Counted from the stretch's first letter, positions 8,858 through 17,960 are shown. The stretch is DNA of 41,288 bases from Lachnospiraceae bacterium (GCA_900766815.1 CAAFWV010000072.1:1-41288), one strand, 5' to 3'. Numbers and translations are program-made. Notes: generated by a model from the letters alone, not told the origin.

Positions 8858-9908
8858 AATATATATATTAACTGCGGTATTGGTTACCCTGGCAATTGTT
8901 GGTGTGTATTATATACTATCGGGAAACTTAAACGGTTCCGGTGAGAAGAAGGCGATTAAGGTAGGGCTAATACTGTATGATGAGTTTGATCCCTTTACCA
9001 ATCAGATTGCCTCTGAAACTGAGAAGACCTTAAGTGAGCTTGCATATAAGAATAATGTATCAATAAATGTTGAGATGCAGTATTCCAATAAGAGCCAGCT
9101 TAGGCAGAACGACCAGTTTGCTGAGATGATTGCCAAGGATTATGATGTTATCTGCGTTAATCCTGTTGACAGGACAGATGCCATGCAGATAGTGGACAGA
9201 GCCAAGGAGGCAGATATCCCCGTTATCTTCTTTAACAGGGAGCTTGTTAATGAAGACATGAACAGGTGGGATAAGCTGTATTATGTCGGGGCTGACGCGG
9301 AGCAGAGTGCAATTATTCAGGCCAATATTGTGATAGATGCTTTTTCGGATGAATCGATGATTGATAAGCTTGATTTCAATCACGATGGAGTGATTCAATA
9401 TGTTATGCTTGAGGGTGAAGCCGGTCATCAGGATGCAATCGTACGAACCAGGGTTGCTGTGGAGCGAATAGAGGCGGCGGGCTTTGAGATGGAGAAGCTT
9501 GGTGATGAGATTGCCAACTGGAACAGAGAGCAGGCTGCAACCAAGATGACCTCTATTCTTAATGGTCATCCCTGGCAGGTAGAGCTGGTGATAGCCAATG
9601 ATGACAACATGGCACTCGGAGCGATAGATGCACTCGATGCCTTCAGGGTCAAAGACTTTCCTCAGATTGTAGGTGTAAACGGCAAGCGCGAGGCTCTGGA
9701 ATATATAGATAAAAATATAATACTTGGTACGGCCTACAACAATGCGCCGGAAAAAGGGCATACAATTGGCCGAATGGCCTATTATCTGGGAATGGATATG
9801 GACATCCCCAAGGATATATATCTTGTAGATGGCAATAAGGTATACATACCCTATGAAAGGGTAGATAAGTCCAATGTGAAGGACTATTTTGATAAGGCAA
9901 GTGATTGA
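8826..9908 (+). CDS. Membrane-anchored MglB-like glucose/galactose-binding sensor protein
   Basis: About 360 residues: an N-terminal membrane anchor (about 10-30, no lipobox), then a domain closely resembling E. coli MglB. The calcium-loop pattern DFNHDGVIQ matches the MglB loop. Sugar-contact positions are seen as Tyr and Asp in LYDEFDPF, Asn in CVNPVD, His/Asp/Arg in GHQDAIVRT, Trp in WNREQ and Asn in TAYNNA. The MglB Asp236 position appears as Asn (GVNGKREAL). A GTG at 8820 is possible, but ATG 8826 is preferred because aaaggtgag precedes it. Either start overlaps the upstream gene by more than 30 bases. No transport ATPase or permease is adjacent in this operon, so a sensing role with the kinases is inferred. 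Confidence 0.82.
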   Translation: MKKFSSPLLSKIYILTAVLVTLAIVGVYYILSGNLNGSGEKKAIKVGLILYDEFDPFTNQIASETEKTLSELAYKNNVSINVEMQYSNKSQLRQNDQFAEMIAKDYDVICVNPVDRTDAMQIVDRAKEADIPVIFFNRELVNEDMNRWDKLYYVGADAEQSAIIQANIVIDAFSDESMIDKLDFNHDGVIQYVMLEGEAGHQDAIVRTRVAVERIEAAGFEMEKLGDEIANWNREQAATKMTSILNGHPWQVELVIANDDNMALGAIDALDAFRVKDFPQIVGVNGKREALEYIDKNIILGTAYNNAPEKGHTIGRMAYYLGMDMDIPKDIYLVDGNKVYIPYERVDKSNVKDYFDKASD

Positions 9909-9922
9909 CGAAGGATAAGCAT

Positions 9923-11548
9923 ATGTTGAAGATTTTTTTGGTAGAAGACGAATTTGTGGTTCGTGAAGGAATTAAGAATATAGACTGGGCAAGCCATGGA
10001 TACGAATTCGTGGGAGAAGCCTCAGATGGTGAGATTGCCTATCCCATGATAGATAAGCTTAGGCCGGATATTGTAATCACTGATATCAAGATGCCCTTCA
10101 TGGACGGACTGGAGCTTAGCAGGCTCATCAAGAAGGATTTTCCACAGATAGAGATTATTATCCTATCAGGATATGCGGAATTTGATTATGCAAGAGAGGC
10201 AATCAATATCGGAGTGGCTCATTATCTTACCAAGCCCATCAGTTCGGAAAATCTGATAAAAGAGATAGACTCCCTTGCTCAAAAGATTGAAGAGAGAAAG
10301 AAGGATCAGGCCTTCAGGGAGAAATATCTTCAGGATATGAAGGAGAATATGGAGAAGGAGAGGAATAACCTCTTCAATATCATGGTAACCCAGAGCAGAC
10401 CTGTCACGGACATTCTTGATATGGCAGGCAAGCTGGATATATCCCTATCCGCATTGTTCTTCAATGTGGTGCTTGTGAAGATAATGTCTAAGAATCATGC
10501 TGAGGAGGAGTATTCGGAGAGTGTTATCAAGGCAAGGGACAGAGGTGTAGACTATGTAATAAAGAATAATATTCTGATGTTTGACAGAGGCATAGAAGGA
10601 GTTGCATTGGTCTTCAAGGCAGACAGCAGAGAAGAGATTGAGAGTGTAAGGGACAGAGCCATTGCTGAGCTTACTGCAATTTTTGAAGATTTTCCTTCCA
10701 TCAGGTATTTCGGAGGTATCGGAACGACGGTAAGCAGGCTGAGGGAGATGGGTGATTCCTTTGAGGCAGCAGGTCATGCCTTTGCCCACCGCTTCTTCAA
10801 TGAGGAGTCAGCCTTTGTTAAATACAATGAGGTCAGCATTGAATCTGTTAATTCAGCGGATTTTGATATAAGTAATGTTGATACCAATTCAATAGACAGA
10901 AGCAGGATTCTGCAGTTCCTCAAGCAGGGGGAAAAGAGCGAGGTGACTTACTTCGTGGATGAATTCATGGAGAGCATGGGTGAGAATGCAGCCAATTCTC
11001 TGCTGATGCGCCAGTATATAGCTATGGATATATATTTTGCAATTGGTTCCTTCCTTGAAGAAATTGGTCAGGACAAGACTGATGTTCCGACCTTTGATCT
11101 TGAGGGAGGAGATATTAAGGATTCGCAGTCGCTTGAGAGATATATTACTACCATTATCAATCTGGCTATTGATAAGAGACAGAATAATGTAAATAAGAAA
11201 TACAATGATGTTGTGGAAACTGTAATTGAGTATATCAATGAGCATTATTCGGATGAGGATTTGTCCCTCAATATGCTGGCATCATATGTTAACTTCTCAC
11301 CCAATCACTTAAGTATGATGTTCGGTCAGCAGACCGGCAAGACCTTTATCAAGTACCTGACCGATTTCAGAATGAATAAGGCCAAGGAGCTTCTTCGTTG
11401 TACCAATAAGCGAAGCGTCGATATCAGTGTGGAAGTCGGATATAAGGATCCGCATTATTTCTCATACTGCTTCAAGAAATATCAGGGTGTAACGCCAACG
11501 CAGTACAGAAACGGAGAGAATGGCACGGAGAATCCGGAGGAAGAGTAA
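9923..11548 (+). CDS. Second response regulator, receiver plus AraC-type domain (YesN family)
   Basis: Second YesN-type regulator in the operon. Starting at ATG 9923 gives 541 residues. A TTG at 9905 is also open, but aagga seven bases before the ATG favours 9923. The receiver has Glu8-Asp9, phosphoacceptor Asp54 (IVITDIKMP), Ser82 and Lys104 (YLTKPI), all as required. The C-terminus has two AraC helix-turn-helix units (LSLNMLASYVNFSPNHLSMM; then VGYKDPHYFSYCFKKYQG). The middle region is long and only weakly like that of the first regulator, so the two are paralogues but not a recent duplication. It is followed directly by its probable kinase. Confidence 0.92.
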   Translation: MLKIFLVEDEFVVREGIKNIDWASHGYEFVGEASDGEIAYPMIDKLRPDIVITDIKMPFMDGLELSRLIKKDFPQIEIIILSGYAEFDYAREAINIGVAHYLTKPISSENLIKEIDSLAQKIEERKKDQAFREKYLQDMKENMEKERNNLFNIMVTQSRPVTDILDMAGKLDISLSALFFNVVLVKIMSKNHAEEEYSESVIKARDRGVDYVIKNNILMFDRGIEGVALVFKADSREEIESVRDRAIAELTAIFEDFPSIRYFGGIGTTVSRLREMGDSFEAAGHAFAHRFFNEESAFVKYNEVSIESVNSADFDISNVDTNSIDRSRILQFLKQGEKSEVTYFVDEFMESMGENAANSLLMRQYIAMDIYFAIGSFLEEIGQDKTDVPTFDLEGGDIKDSQSLERYITTIINLAIDKRQNNVNKKYNDVVETVIEYINEHYSDEDLSLNMLASYVNFSPNHLSMMFGQQTGKTFIKYLTDFRMNKAKELLRCTNKRSVDISVEVGYKDPHYFSYCFKKYQGVTPTQYRNGENGTENPEEE

Positions 11549-13006
11549 ATGCATAAGAGTAAGCCGCTCTTCAGAGATATGCCCCTGGAGAACAAACTTA
11601 GAATTTCATATATTCTGATGCTGCTTCCGATAATTATTATGTTCGTTGTAAGTATTGCCCTGCTGTACCGTGAGAACCGGCGTTATGATGATATGTTGGA
11701 TGTGGCCGGACAGGCGAGTCAGTTCTCTATAACCTTCAAGGATGACTTTGATTATGAATGTTATCTGATTATTGTTGAGAGTAAGCCTTACAGTGAGTCC
11801 AAGCTTAAAGAAATGATAGCTGAGGCCCAGACTGTTGTTGACAGACTGAATACAGATAATTACGGACAGGATGACAATGCGAGGAGACTTAGGGATATTG
11901 AGAAGTATCTTAATAATCTGAGTACCTATGTTGACCGAATTGAGAAGAATCTTATTATCGGAGACAAATACGAAGAAAATTATGAGATATGGGAAAATGA
12001 TATTCAGATTGTTACCGCGCTTATTAAGGAGTCTATTCTGCAGTTCATATTCTATGAGCTTCAGGATATTCAGATTATGAGAAATGATCTGAATGAGTTC
12101 TTCTCCAATCTGATGAAGATTATTGCAATCATAGGTATTGTAATAATAGCTTCCATTCTGGTGCTTTCGGAATATGTTTCGAGAACAATCACGAGCCCAA
12201 TTAAGCATTTAAGTAATGTAACCAGGAGAGTCTCCGAGGGCGATTTGACGGTAAGAGCCAATCTTAATGAAGGAGCGGAAGTAGGTGTATTATCCGAGTC
12301 ACTGGATGTCATGATTGGCAGGATAAATGAGCTTATCGAACAGGTTAAGGTTGAACAGATCAACCTGCGCAACAAGGAACTTGAGCTTCTGCAGAGCCAG
12401 ATTAATCCTCACTTTCTATATAATACATTGGATACAATTGTCTGGCTTGCTGAGGCGGGTAAGAGTGATATGGTTGTCCATATGGTGGGAAGCCTTTCGG
12501 ATTTCTTCAGAACAACCCTGAATGATGGTAAGGATATTGTACCTATTAGTGATGAGCTTAGGCATGTAACAAGTTATCTTGAGATTCAGGAGGTCAGATA
12601 CCAGGATATCTTAGAATATAAGATTGATGTGGACGAGGCGGTTAATGAATATATTATTCCGAAGATTACATTACAGCCCCTGGTTGAGAATGCTTTATAT
12701 CATGGAATTAAGAATAAGAGAGGCAGGGGTCTTATATCTGTTACAGGCATAATTGCTCCTGAGGATGACTGCATATATATCAGAGTAGAGGATAACGGAA
12801 TCGGTATTACGCCCGAGAGACTGAAGGTAATCAATGATAAGATTGGCAATGTGGTCCAGGATGAGAATGAAGTCTATGGATTATACAATGTCAATGAAAG
12901 AATCAGACTTACCTTTGGCCGGGAATACGGTATTAAGGTGGAGAGTGAATATGGTGAGGGCACTTCTGTTACGGTAAAGCTTCCACTCAAAAGCTCCATA
13001 TCGTAA
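11549..13006 (+). CDS. Second sensor histidine kinase, helical sensor domain (LytS/YesM family)
   Basis: A 485-residue membrane kinase whose ATG directly abuts the stop of its regulator gene. Its first membrane helix is at about 20-41. A roughly 145-residue, mostly helical extracellular segment without Cache motifs follows, then a second helix at about 187-208 and a HAMP domain. The kinase core has His288 in QSQINPHFLYNTLD, N box TLQPLVENALYHGI, and G boxes VEDNGIGI and YGLYNVNERI. The compact helical sensor resembles LytS-type kinases that read a separate binding protein (as XylFII-LytS does). The MglB-like anchored protein two genes upstream is therefore the obvious partner, by inference. 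Confidence 0.9.
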   Translation: MHKSKPLFRDMPLENKLRISYILMLLPIIIMFVVSIALLYRENRRYDDMLDVAGQASQFSITFKDDFDYECYLIIVESKPYSESKLKEMIAEAQTVVDRLNTDNYGQDDNARRLRDIEKYLNNLSTYVDRIEKNLIIGDKYEENYEIWENDIQIVTALIKESILQFIFYELQDIQIMRNDLNEFFSNLMKIIAIIGIVIIASILVLSEYVSRTITSPIKHLSNVTRRVSEGDLTVRANLNEGAEVGVLSESLDVMIGRINELIEQVKVEQINLRNKELELLQSQINPHFLYNTLDTIVWLAEAGKSDMVVHMVGSLSDFFRTTLNDGKDIVPISDELRHVTSYLEIQEVRYQDILEYKIDVDEAVNEYIIPKITLQPLVENALYHGIKNKRGRGLISVTGIIAPEDDCIYIRVEDNGIGITPERLKVINDKIGNVVQDENEVYGLYNVNERIRLTFGREYGIKVESEYGEGTSVTVKLPLKSSIS

Positions 13007-13033
13007 AAAATCATACCTCGATAATTGAAATAT

Positions 13034-13092
13034 TAACTAACAGGTTGTTTGTAAAGAAAAAAACAAAACAACTTGTTAGTTATTTTCATTTT
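13034..13092 (+). terminator. Intrinsic terminator after the sensory operon
   Basis: A 16-bp stem (13035-13050 with 13066-13081, one G-U pair) has an A-rich loop and is followed by attttcatttta. It separates the sensory operon from the importer operon. Confidence 0.85.
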
Positions 13093-13111
13093 ATCCCTTA
13101 AGAATATGTTT

Positions 13112-13143
13112 TATGATAGCACTATCAAAGGAATAGGCCTTTG
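13112..13143. promoter_or_regulatory. Two adjacent inverted repeats upstream of the importer operon
   Basis: TGATAG-ca-CTATCA (13114-13127) is followed almost at once by CAAAGG-aatagg-CCTTTG (13126-13143). A possible -10 TATGAT (13112-13117) overlaps the first, although its -35 is poor. The arrangement suggests operators over the promoter of the binding-protein gene. Which factor binds is unknown. Confidence 0.4.
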
Positions 13144-13174
13144 AAGAGAAAATGTTAAGGAAGGGTAAACAATT

Positions 13175-14194
13175 ATGAAGAAGAAAGTTTTAGCAATGCT
13201 TCTTGCATCGGCAATGGTATTTGGACTTACAGCTTGTGGTTCAAGCGCAGCTGATACAGCAGAAGCTCCGGCAGCAGCAGAAGAGACAGCAGAGGCACCT
13301 GCAGCGAGCGGAGACCTTATCAAGGTTGGTATCATCAACAACGATCCTAACGAGTCTGGTTACAGAACAGCAAATGATAAGGACTTAAAGGCTACATTCT
13401 GTGAAGCAAATGGTTATGATGCATCATTCGCATACAGCCTTAAGAACGATGAGCAGATTACAGCAGCTCAGAAGTTCATCCAGGACGGTGTTGATTACCT
13501 CCTTCTCTCAGCAGCTGATACATCAGGCTGGGATTCAGTATTAAAGGATGCACAGGATGCAGGTATCAGAGTTATCCTCTTCGACCGTACAATCGATGCA
13601 GATCCTAGTCTCTATGAGGCTTCAATCGTATCAGATATGGCTTTCGAGGGTGAGAACACAGTTAAGTGGCTTGAGTCACAGGGTCTTGATGAGTACAACA
13701 TCATCCATATCCAGGGTGTTATGGGTTCAGCAGCTCAGAAGGGACGTTCAGGTGCTCTTGATGCTAAGGTAGCAGAGAAGGACAACTGGAATATCGTAAC
13801 ACAGCAGACAGCTGAGTGGAACGCTGAGACAGCACAGCAGATCGTTCAGTCAGTTATCGACGCAGGCACACCTTTCAACGTAATCTACGCAGAGAACGAC
13901 GATATGGCTAAGGGAGCTGTTGCAGCTCTTGATAAGGCTAACATCTCTCACGGCGTTGGCAAGGACGTAATCATCATCGGTTTCGACTGCAACCAGTGGG
14001 CACTTCAGGAGCTCCTTGATCAGAATTGGAATTACGACCAGCAGTGTAATCCTTTCCAGTCTTCATACATCAACGATGTAATCCAGACTCTTGAGTCAGG
14101 CGGAACAATCGCTGAGAAGACAATCGTCATGGATGAGAAGGGCTTCGATGCTACAACAATTACAGCTGATGATGTAGCAAACTACGGTATCTAA
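13175..14194 (+). CDS. Sugar-binding lipoprotein of YtfQ-type importer
   Basis: Extracytoplasmic receptor of the CUT2 importer encoded downstream. The 339-residue protein has a lipoprotein signal (lipobox LTAC, Cys21), an Ala/Glu-rich linker to about 45, then a type 1 periplasmic-binding fold. YtfQ-like positions include SGYRTANDKDLKATF, DRTID, GSAAQKGRSGALD and AENDDMAKGAV. The ribosome site aaggaaggg lies upstream of ATG 13175, and codon bias indicates high expression. A terminator-like hairpin at 14228-14268 separates it from the ATPase gene. With araABD downstream, L-arabinose (possibly the furanose form) is the most likely ligand. Galactofuranose, the ligand of E. coli YtfQ, is the alternative. 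Confidence 0.85.
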   Translation: MKKKVLAMLLASAMVFGLTACGSSAADTAEAPAAAEETAEAPAASGDLIKVGIINNDPNESGYRTANDKDLKATFCEANGYDASFAYSLKNDEQITAAQKFIQDGVDYLLLSAADTSGWDSVLKDAQDAGIRVILFDRTIDADPSLYEASIVSDMAFEGENTVKWLESQGLDEYNIIHIQGVMGSAAQKGRSGALDAKVAEKDNWNIVTQQTAEWNAETAQQIVQSVIDAGTPFNVIYAENDDMAKGAVAALDKANISHGVGKDVIIIGFDCNQWALQELLDQNWNYDQQCNPFQSSYINDVIQTLESGGTIAEKTIVMDEKGFDATTITADDVANYGI

Positions 14195-14227
14195 TTCAAG
14201 ACTACAGAATATAGATATGTGAACTAA

Positions 14228-14268
14228 GGCGGCATAGGCATAAGAATATAGCTTATGCCGCCATTTTT
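14228..14268 (+). terminator. Intercistronic attenuator-like hairpin
   Basis: GGCGGCATA (14228-14236) pairs with TATGCCGCC (14254-14262), followed by ATTTTT. The ATPase gene starts 23 bases later, so this likely terminates part of the transcripts and keeps the binding protein in excess over the transporter subunits. Confidence 0.7.
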
Positions 14269-14290
14269 AAGAGGAAAAAGGAGATGTCTC

Positions 14291-15805
14291 ATGAAAGATA
14301 ATGCTGTTTTGGAATTGCATAACATTCATAAGAGCTTTCCGGGTGTAAAGGCATTACAGGGAGTAGAATTCACACTCCGCAAGGGCGAGATTCATGCTCT
14401 TATGGGTGAGAACGGTGCTGGAAAGTCAACACTGATTAAGGTTCTCACCGGTGTATATACCAAGGATGAGGGTGAAATTCTTCTCGAGGGTCACGAGGGA
14501 CCTGTAAGCATCAAGTCGCCACAGGATGCTCAGCATGTTGGAATCAGTACTGTATATCAGGAAATAACATTATGCCCTAACTTATCGGTTGCTGAGAATA
14601 TGTACATCGGAAGAAGCGACGATATTCTTCAGAACTGGAAGAAGATGAATGAAGGCGCAGGAAAAATGCTTGAAAGTCTGGATATTCCTGCTAAGCCTAC
14701 ACAGCAGCTTGGAACCTGTTCCATAGCTGTGCAGCAGATGGTAGCTATTGCCAGAGCTGTTGATATGGACTGCAAGGTCTTAATTCTTGATGAGCCTACA
14801 TCATCACTTGATGATCAGGAGGTTCAGAAATTATTTAAACTCATGCGTGATCTTAAAGAGAGAGGAGTAGGAATTATTTTCGTTACCCACTTCCTTGATC
14901 AGGTATATGAGGTTTGTGACAGAATTACCGTATTAAGAGACGGTAAGTTCGAAGGTGAATATGAAATCAAAGATCTGCCAAGAGTAAAGCTTGTATCCAA
15001 GATGTTGGGCAAGGAGCTTGACGATCTGTCAGATATAAAGGGCGATTCGGAGGTAAAGGTATTAAGTGATGGTGATATCCCCGTATTTGAGGTTAAGGGA
15101 TTATCAAGTACCTCAGGAATCAAGCCGTTCGATTTCCATATCAGTAAGGGAGAGGTAAATGGATTCACGGGACTCTTAGGTTCTGGAAGAAGTGAGTGCG
15201 TAAGAGCTATCTTTGGAGCTGATAAGGTTATTTCAGGTAAGGTATTTAAGAATGGTAAGGAAGTTAAGATTCAGAAGCCGATAGATGCCATGAAGAACGG
15301 AATCGGTTATCTGCCTGAGGACAGAAAGGTTGACGGTATTGTAGGCGACCTGTCTGTTAAGGATAATATTATTCTTGCACTCCAGGTTATGAAGGGCTTC
15401 TTCAAGCCGTTTACCAAGGCTGAGGCCTATGCATTTGCTGATGAATACATCAAGCTTCTCGGAATTAAGACTGCGTCTGCAGACACCCCTATCAAATCAC
15501 TCTCAGGTGGTAACCAGCAGAAGTGTATTCTTGCAAGATGGCTGCTTACTCATCCGGATTATCTCATCCTTGATGAGCCTACAAGAGGAATTGATGTTGG
15601 TACCAAGGTAGATATCCAGAAACTTGTACTCAAGCTTGCAAGTGAGGGAATGAGCATTACCTTCATTTCTTCTGAGACAGATGAGATGCTTCGTACATGT
15701 TCAAGAATGGTCGTAATGAGAGACCGTAAGGTTGTTGGCGAGCTTTCGGGTGATGACCTTAATCAGACAAAGATAATGAGTACTATTGCCGGAGGTGAAG
15801 CATAA
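14291..15805 (+). CDS. ytfR: Galactofuranose/arabinose-type ABC importer, ATP-binding subunit
   Basis: Double-cassette CUT2 ATPase that drives uptake with the two permeases encoded next. The first cassette has Walker A GENGAGKST and Walker B VLILDEPT with a diverged signature (GTCSIAVQQMVAIARA). The second has the usual degenerate P-loop (GLLGSGRSE), the signature LSGGNQQKCILARW and LILDEPTRGIDVGTK. I place the start at ATG 14291 (504 residues) because aaaaaggag precedes it. An upstream ATG at 14255 would lie inside the hairpin's right arm and has no ribosome site. It overlaps the next gene at the stop/start (ATAATG). The pair of permeases downstream identifies the system as YtfR-like. Confidence 0.87.
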   Translation: MKDNAVLELHNIHKSFPGVKALQGVEFTLRKGEIHALMGENGAGKSTLIKVLTGVYTKDEGEILLEGHEGPVSIKSPQDAQHVGISTVYQEITLCPNLSVAENMYIGRSDDILQNWKKMNEGAGKMLESLDIPAKPTQQLGTCSIAVQQMVAIARAVDMDCKVLILDEPTSSLDDQEVQKLFKLMRDLKERGVGIIFVTHFLDQVYEVCDRITVLRDGKFEGEYEIKDLPRVKLVSKMLGKELDDLSDIKGDSEVKVLSDGDIPVFEVKGLSSTSGIKPFDFHISKGEVNGFTGLLGSGRSECVRAIFGADKVISGKVFKNGKEVKIQKPIDAMKNGIGYLPEDRKVDGIVGDLSVKDNIILALQVMKGFFKPFTKAEAYAFADEYIKLLGIKTASADTPIKSLSGGNQQKCILARWLLTHPDYLILDEPTRGIDVGTKVDIQKLVLKLASEGMSITFISSETDEMLRTCSRMVVMRDRKVVGELSGDDLNQTKIMSTIAGGEA

Positions 15806-16890
15806 TGAGTGAAACAAAGAAAAAAAGTGTTTCCGATATCTTCGGAAAGCTGTTCAGGAATCAGATATTTATTCCTATAGCAGCTATGCTGATCTTACTT
15901 ATATTTAATTTAATTGCAGATCCTTCGTTCTTCAAGATTACACTGGGATACAACAGTGCGGGTAATCCGGTTCTGTCAGGATATCTTATGACGGTTCTTG
16001 ACTGTGGTTCGGAGCTTGCAATCCTTGCAATCGGTATGACATTGGTTACTGCAGCTTCAGGCGGACAGGACATTTCGGTCGGAGCAGGTATTGCAATCGC
16101 AGGTAGTGCACTTCTTAAGGTTTTATGCGGTAATAATACAAGGCCTGAGACACTCAATGCTCCAATCATTGTAGCCTTCCTGGTAAGTGTACTCGTAGCT
16201 ATGTGCTTCGGAGCCTTCAACGGATGCCTGGTAGCATTCTTTAAGATACAGCCAATGGTTGCAACACTTATCCTCTATACTGCAGGACGTTCCATTGCAG
16301 CATGGATTAACAACAATGAGCTTCCGATTATTTCAGATGCAACCTTCTCGTATATAGGCGGGTTCATTCCGGGAATACCGATTCCCACACCGTTCTTTAT
16401 TGCGGCTGCGTGTTTGATTATTATCGCACTTGTACTTAAGTTCACAAATCTGGGGCTTTATACACAGGCTGTTGGTATTAATGAAAGTTCATCAAGGCTG
16501 AACGGACTTAATCCGACATTTATCAAGTGGCTATCCTTTGTAATCCTTGGTGTCTGTGTAGCTGTTGCGGCACTTATCAAGGTGAGCCGTCTTTCATCAA
16601 TCAATTATTCGGTTATTGCCAAGGATATTGAGATGGATGCAATCCTTGCAGTTGCACTTGGAGGAAACGCTCTTAGCGGTGGTAAGTTCAATATGTGGGC
16701 TTCCGTAATCGGTGCATTTGTTATCCAGCTTCTTACAACAACATTATATAAGTTCAATGTTCAGTCAGATGCACTTCCTGCTTACAAGGCAGTTGTAGTT
16801 ATACTTCTTGTTGTATTCAGCTCGCCTGTAGTAAGAGAGAAGATGGCTCAGATCAGTAAGAAGCTTAAGTCCAGAAAGGAGGTAGCATAA
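15805..16890 (+). CDS. ytfT: ABC importer permease, YtfT type
   Basis: Membrane permease (361 residues, about ten hydrophobic segments) of the CUT2 sugar family. It carries the family block GQDISVGAGIAIAGSALLKV near residues 90-110 and FFKIQPMVATLILYTAGRSI further on. It forms a heteromeric channel with the next gene product, as YtfT does with YjfF. The ATG overlaps the stop region of the ATPase gene and the stop is one base from the next start region, so all three are co-translated. An insert around 112-125 (NNTRPETLNAP) is normal for YtfT. Confidence 0.87.
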   Translation: MSETKKKSVSDIFGKLFRNQIFIPIAAMLILLIFNLIADPSFFKITLGYNSAGNPVLSGYLMTVLDCGSELAILAIGMTLVTAASGGQDISVGAGIAIAGSALLKVLCGNNTRPETLNAPIIVAFLVSVLVAMCFGAFNGCLVAFFKIQPMVATLILYTAGRSIAAWINNNELPIISDATFSYIGGFIPGIPIPTPFFIAAACLIIIALVLKFTNLGLYTQAVGINESSSRLNGLNPTFIKWLSFVILGVCVAVAALIKVSRLSSINYSVIAKDIEMDAILAVALGGNALSGGKFNMWASVIGAFVIQLLTTTLYKFNVQSDALPAYKAVVVILLVVFSSPVVREKMAQISKKLKSRKEVA

Positions 16891-16891
16891 T

Positions 16892-17914
16892 ATGGCTAAG
16901 AAACTGAAGAACATGTCAGATAGCAACCTTCTTTTGTTGATTACTATCGTAGTATTTGTATTAATGTATGCCGGAGCTATTATTTTCCAGGGAAAGGGAT
17001 TCTTAAAGCCCCAGACATTCTTTAATATCCTCAATGCCAATGCAGCCCTTATTATTCTTTCATGCGGACTGTCACTGGTAATGATTACGGGCGGAATTGA
17101 TATTTCCGTAGGTGGTATGACAGCACTTGTCAGCATGTGCTGTGCAGTATATCTTGATTTCAAGGGTGGAAACGTCGGTGTATCAATGCTCATAGCATTA
17201 TGCATAGGTTTGGCCTTCGGTATTGTTCAGGGCTTCCTTGTAGCATATCTTGATATTCAGCCCTTCATTGTAACGCTGGCCGGAATGTTCTTCGCACGAG
17301 GAATGACCACTATTGTAAATACCAATCCCTTCAATGTTGCAAACGAGAACTTCGTAGCACTCAAGGAAACAAGAGTAATTGTTCCGGGAATGGGTTCGGT
17401 CAATAAGCTTGGTAAATATGTTGATGCTTATGTTGAGATAGGTGTTATTATTGCACTTGTTGTCGTAATACTTATGTTCCTCATGCTTAAATATACTAAG
17501 CTCGGACGTGCCTTCTATGCAGTGGGCGGTAATAAGCAGAGTGCACTTATGCTTGGTATAAATGTTAAGAGAACCAAGTTCTTATCTCACTTAATCTGTA
17601 GTATACTCGGTGCAATCGGAGGATATGTATACTTCCTTCATGTTGGATCGGGTGCGGCGTCCCATGCTCAGGGAGCTGAGATGAATGCGATTGCTTCATC
17701 AATTATCGGTGGAACAATGCTTACCGGTGGTGTAGGTAATATCATAGGTACCTTCTTCGGTGTATTGTCACTCAGTACCATTCAGAATATCGTATCATCA
17801 GCCGGTCTTGACCAGGCATGGTGGACAGGTATTACAATAGCTGCAATGCTTTGCCTCTTCCTCGTAATCCAGAGTGTTGTTATGGCAAGAAAGCACAGTC
17901 AGGTTAAGAAATAA
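16892..17914 (+). CDS. yjfF: ABC importer permease, YjfF type
   Basis: Second permease of the YtfQRT-YjfF-like importer (340 residues, multi-helix). The CUT2 signature GGIDISVGGMTALVSM and the block YLDIQPFIVTLAGMFFARGM are clear and match YjfF. An aaaggagg ribosome site precedes ATG 16892. Having two different permease genes rather than one is diagnostic of this branch, in contrast to the single-permease MmsB system at the left. It is followed by a hairpin at 17934-17960 and a second binding-protein gene. Confidence 0.87.
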   Translation: MAKKLKNMSDSNLLLLITIVVFVLMYAGAIIFQGKGFLKPQTFFNILNANAALIILSCGLSLVMITGGIDISVGGMTALVSMCCAVYLDFKGGNVGVSMLIALCIGLAFGIVQGFLVAYLDIQPFIVTLAGMFFARGMTTIVNTNPFNVANENFVALKETRVIVPGMGSVNKLGKYVDAYVEIGVIIALVVVILMFLMLKYTKLGRAFYAVGGNKQSALMLGINVKRTKFLSHLICSILGAIGGYVYFLHVGSGAASHAQGAEMNAIASSIIGGTMLTGGVGNIIGTFFGVLSLSTIQNIVSSAGLDQAWWTGITIAAMLCLFLVIQSVVMARKHSQVKK

Positions 17915-17933
17915 TAAACTCTCCTCAAGATTT

Positions 17934-17960
17934 AAGCGCGGACGTTCTATGTTCGCGCTT
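17934..17960 (+). promoter_or_regulatory. Hairpin between yjfF and the second binding protein
   Basis: A 10-bp stem (AAGCGCGGAC with GTTCGCGCTT, one G-U pair) has a 7-base loop. Only attgg follows, with no real T-run, so it is more likely a processing or stabilising element than a full terminator. Confidence 0.6.

Noticed and set aside
14255..14290. Upstream ATG for ytfR
   Set aside because: It lies in the right arm of the intercistronic hairpin without a ribosome site. ATG 14291 has aaaaaggag.
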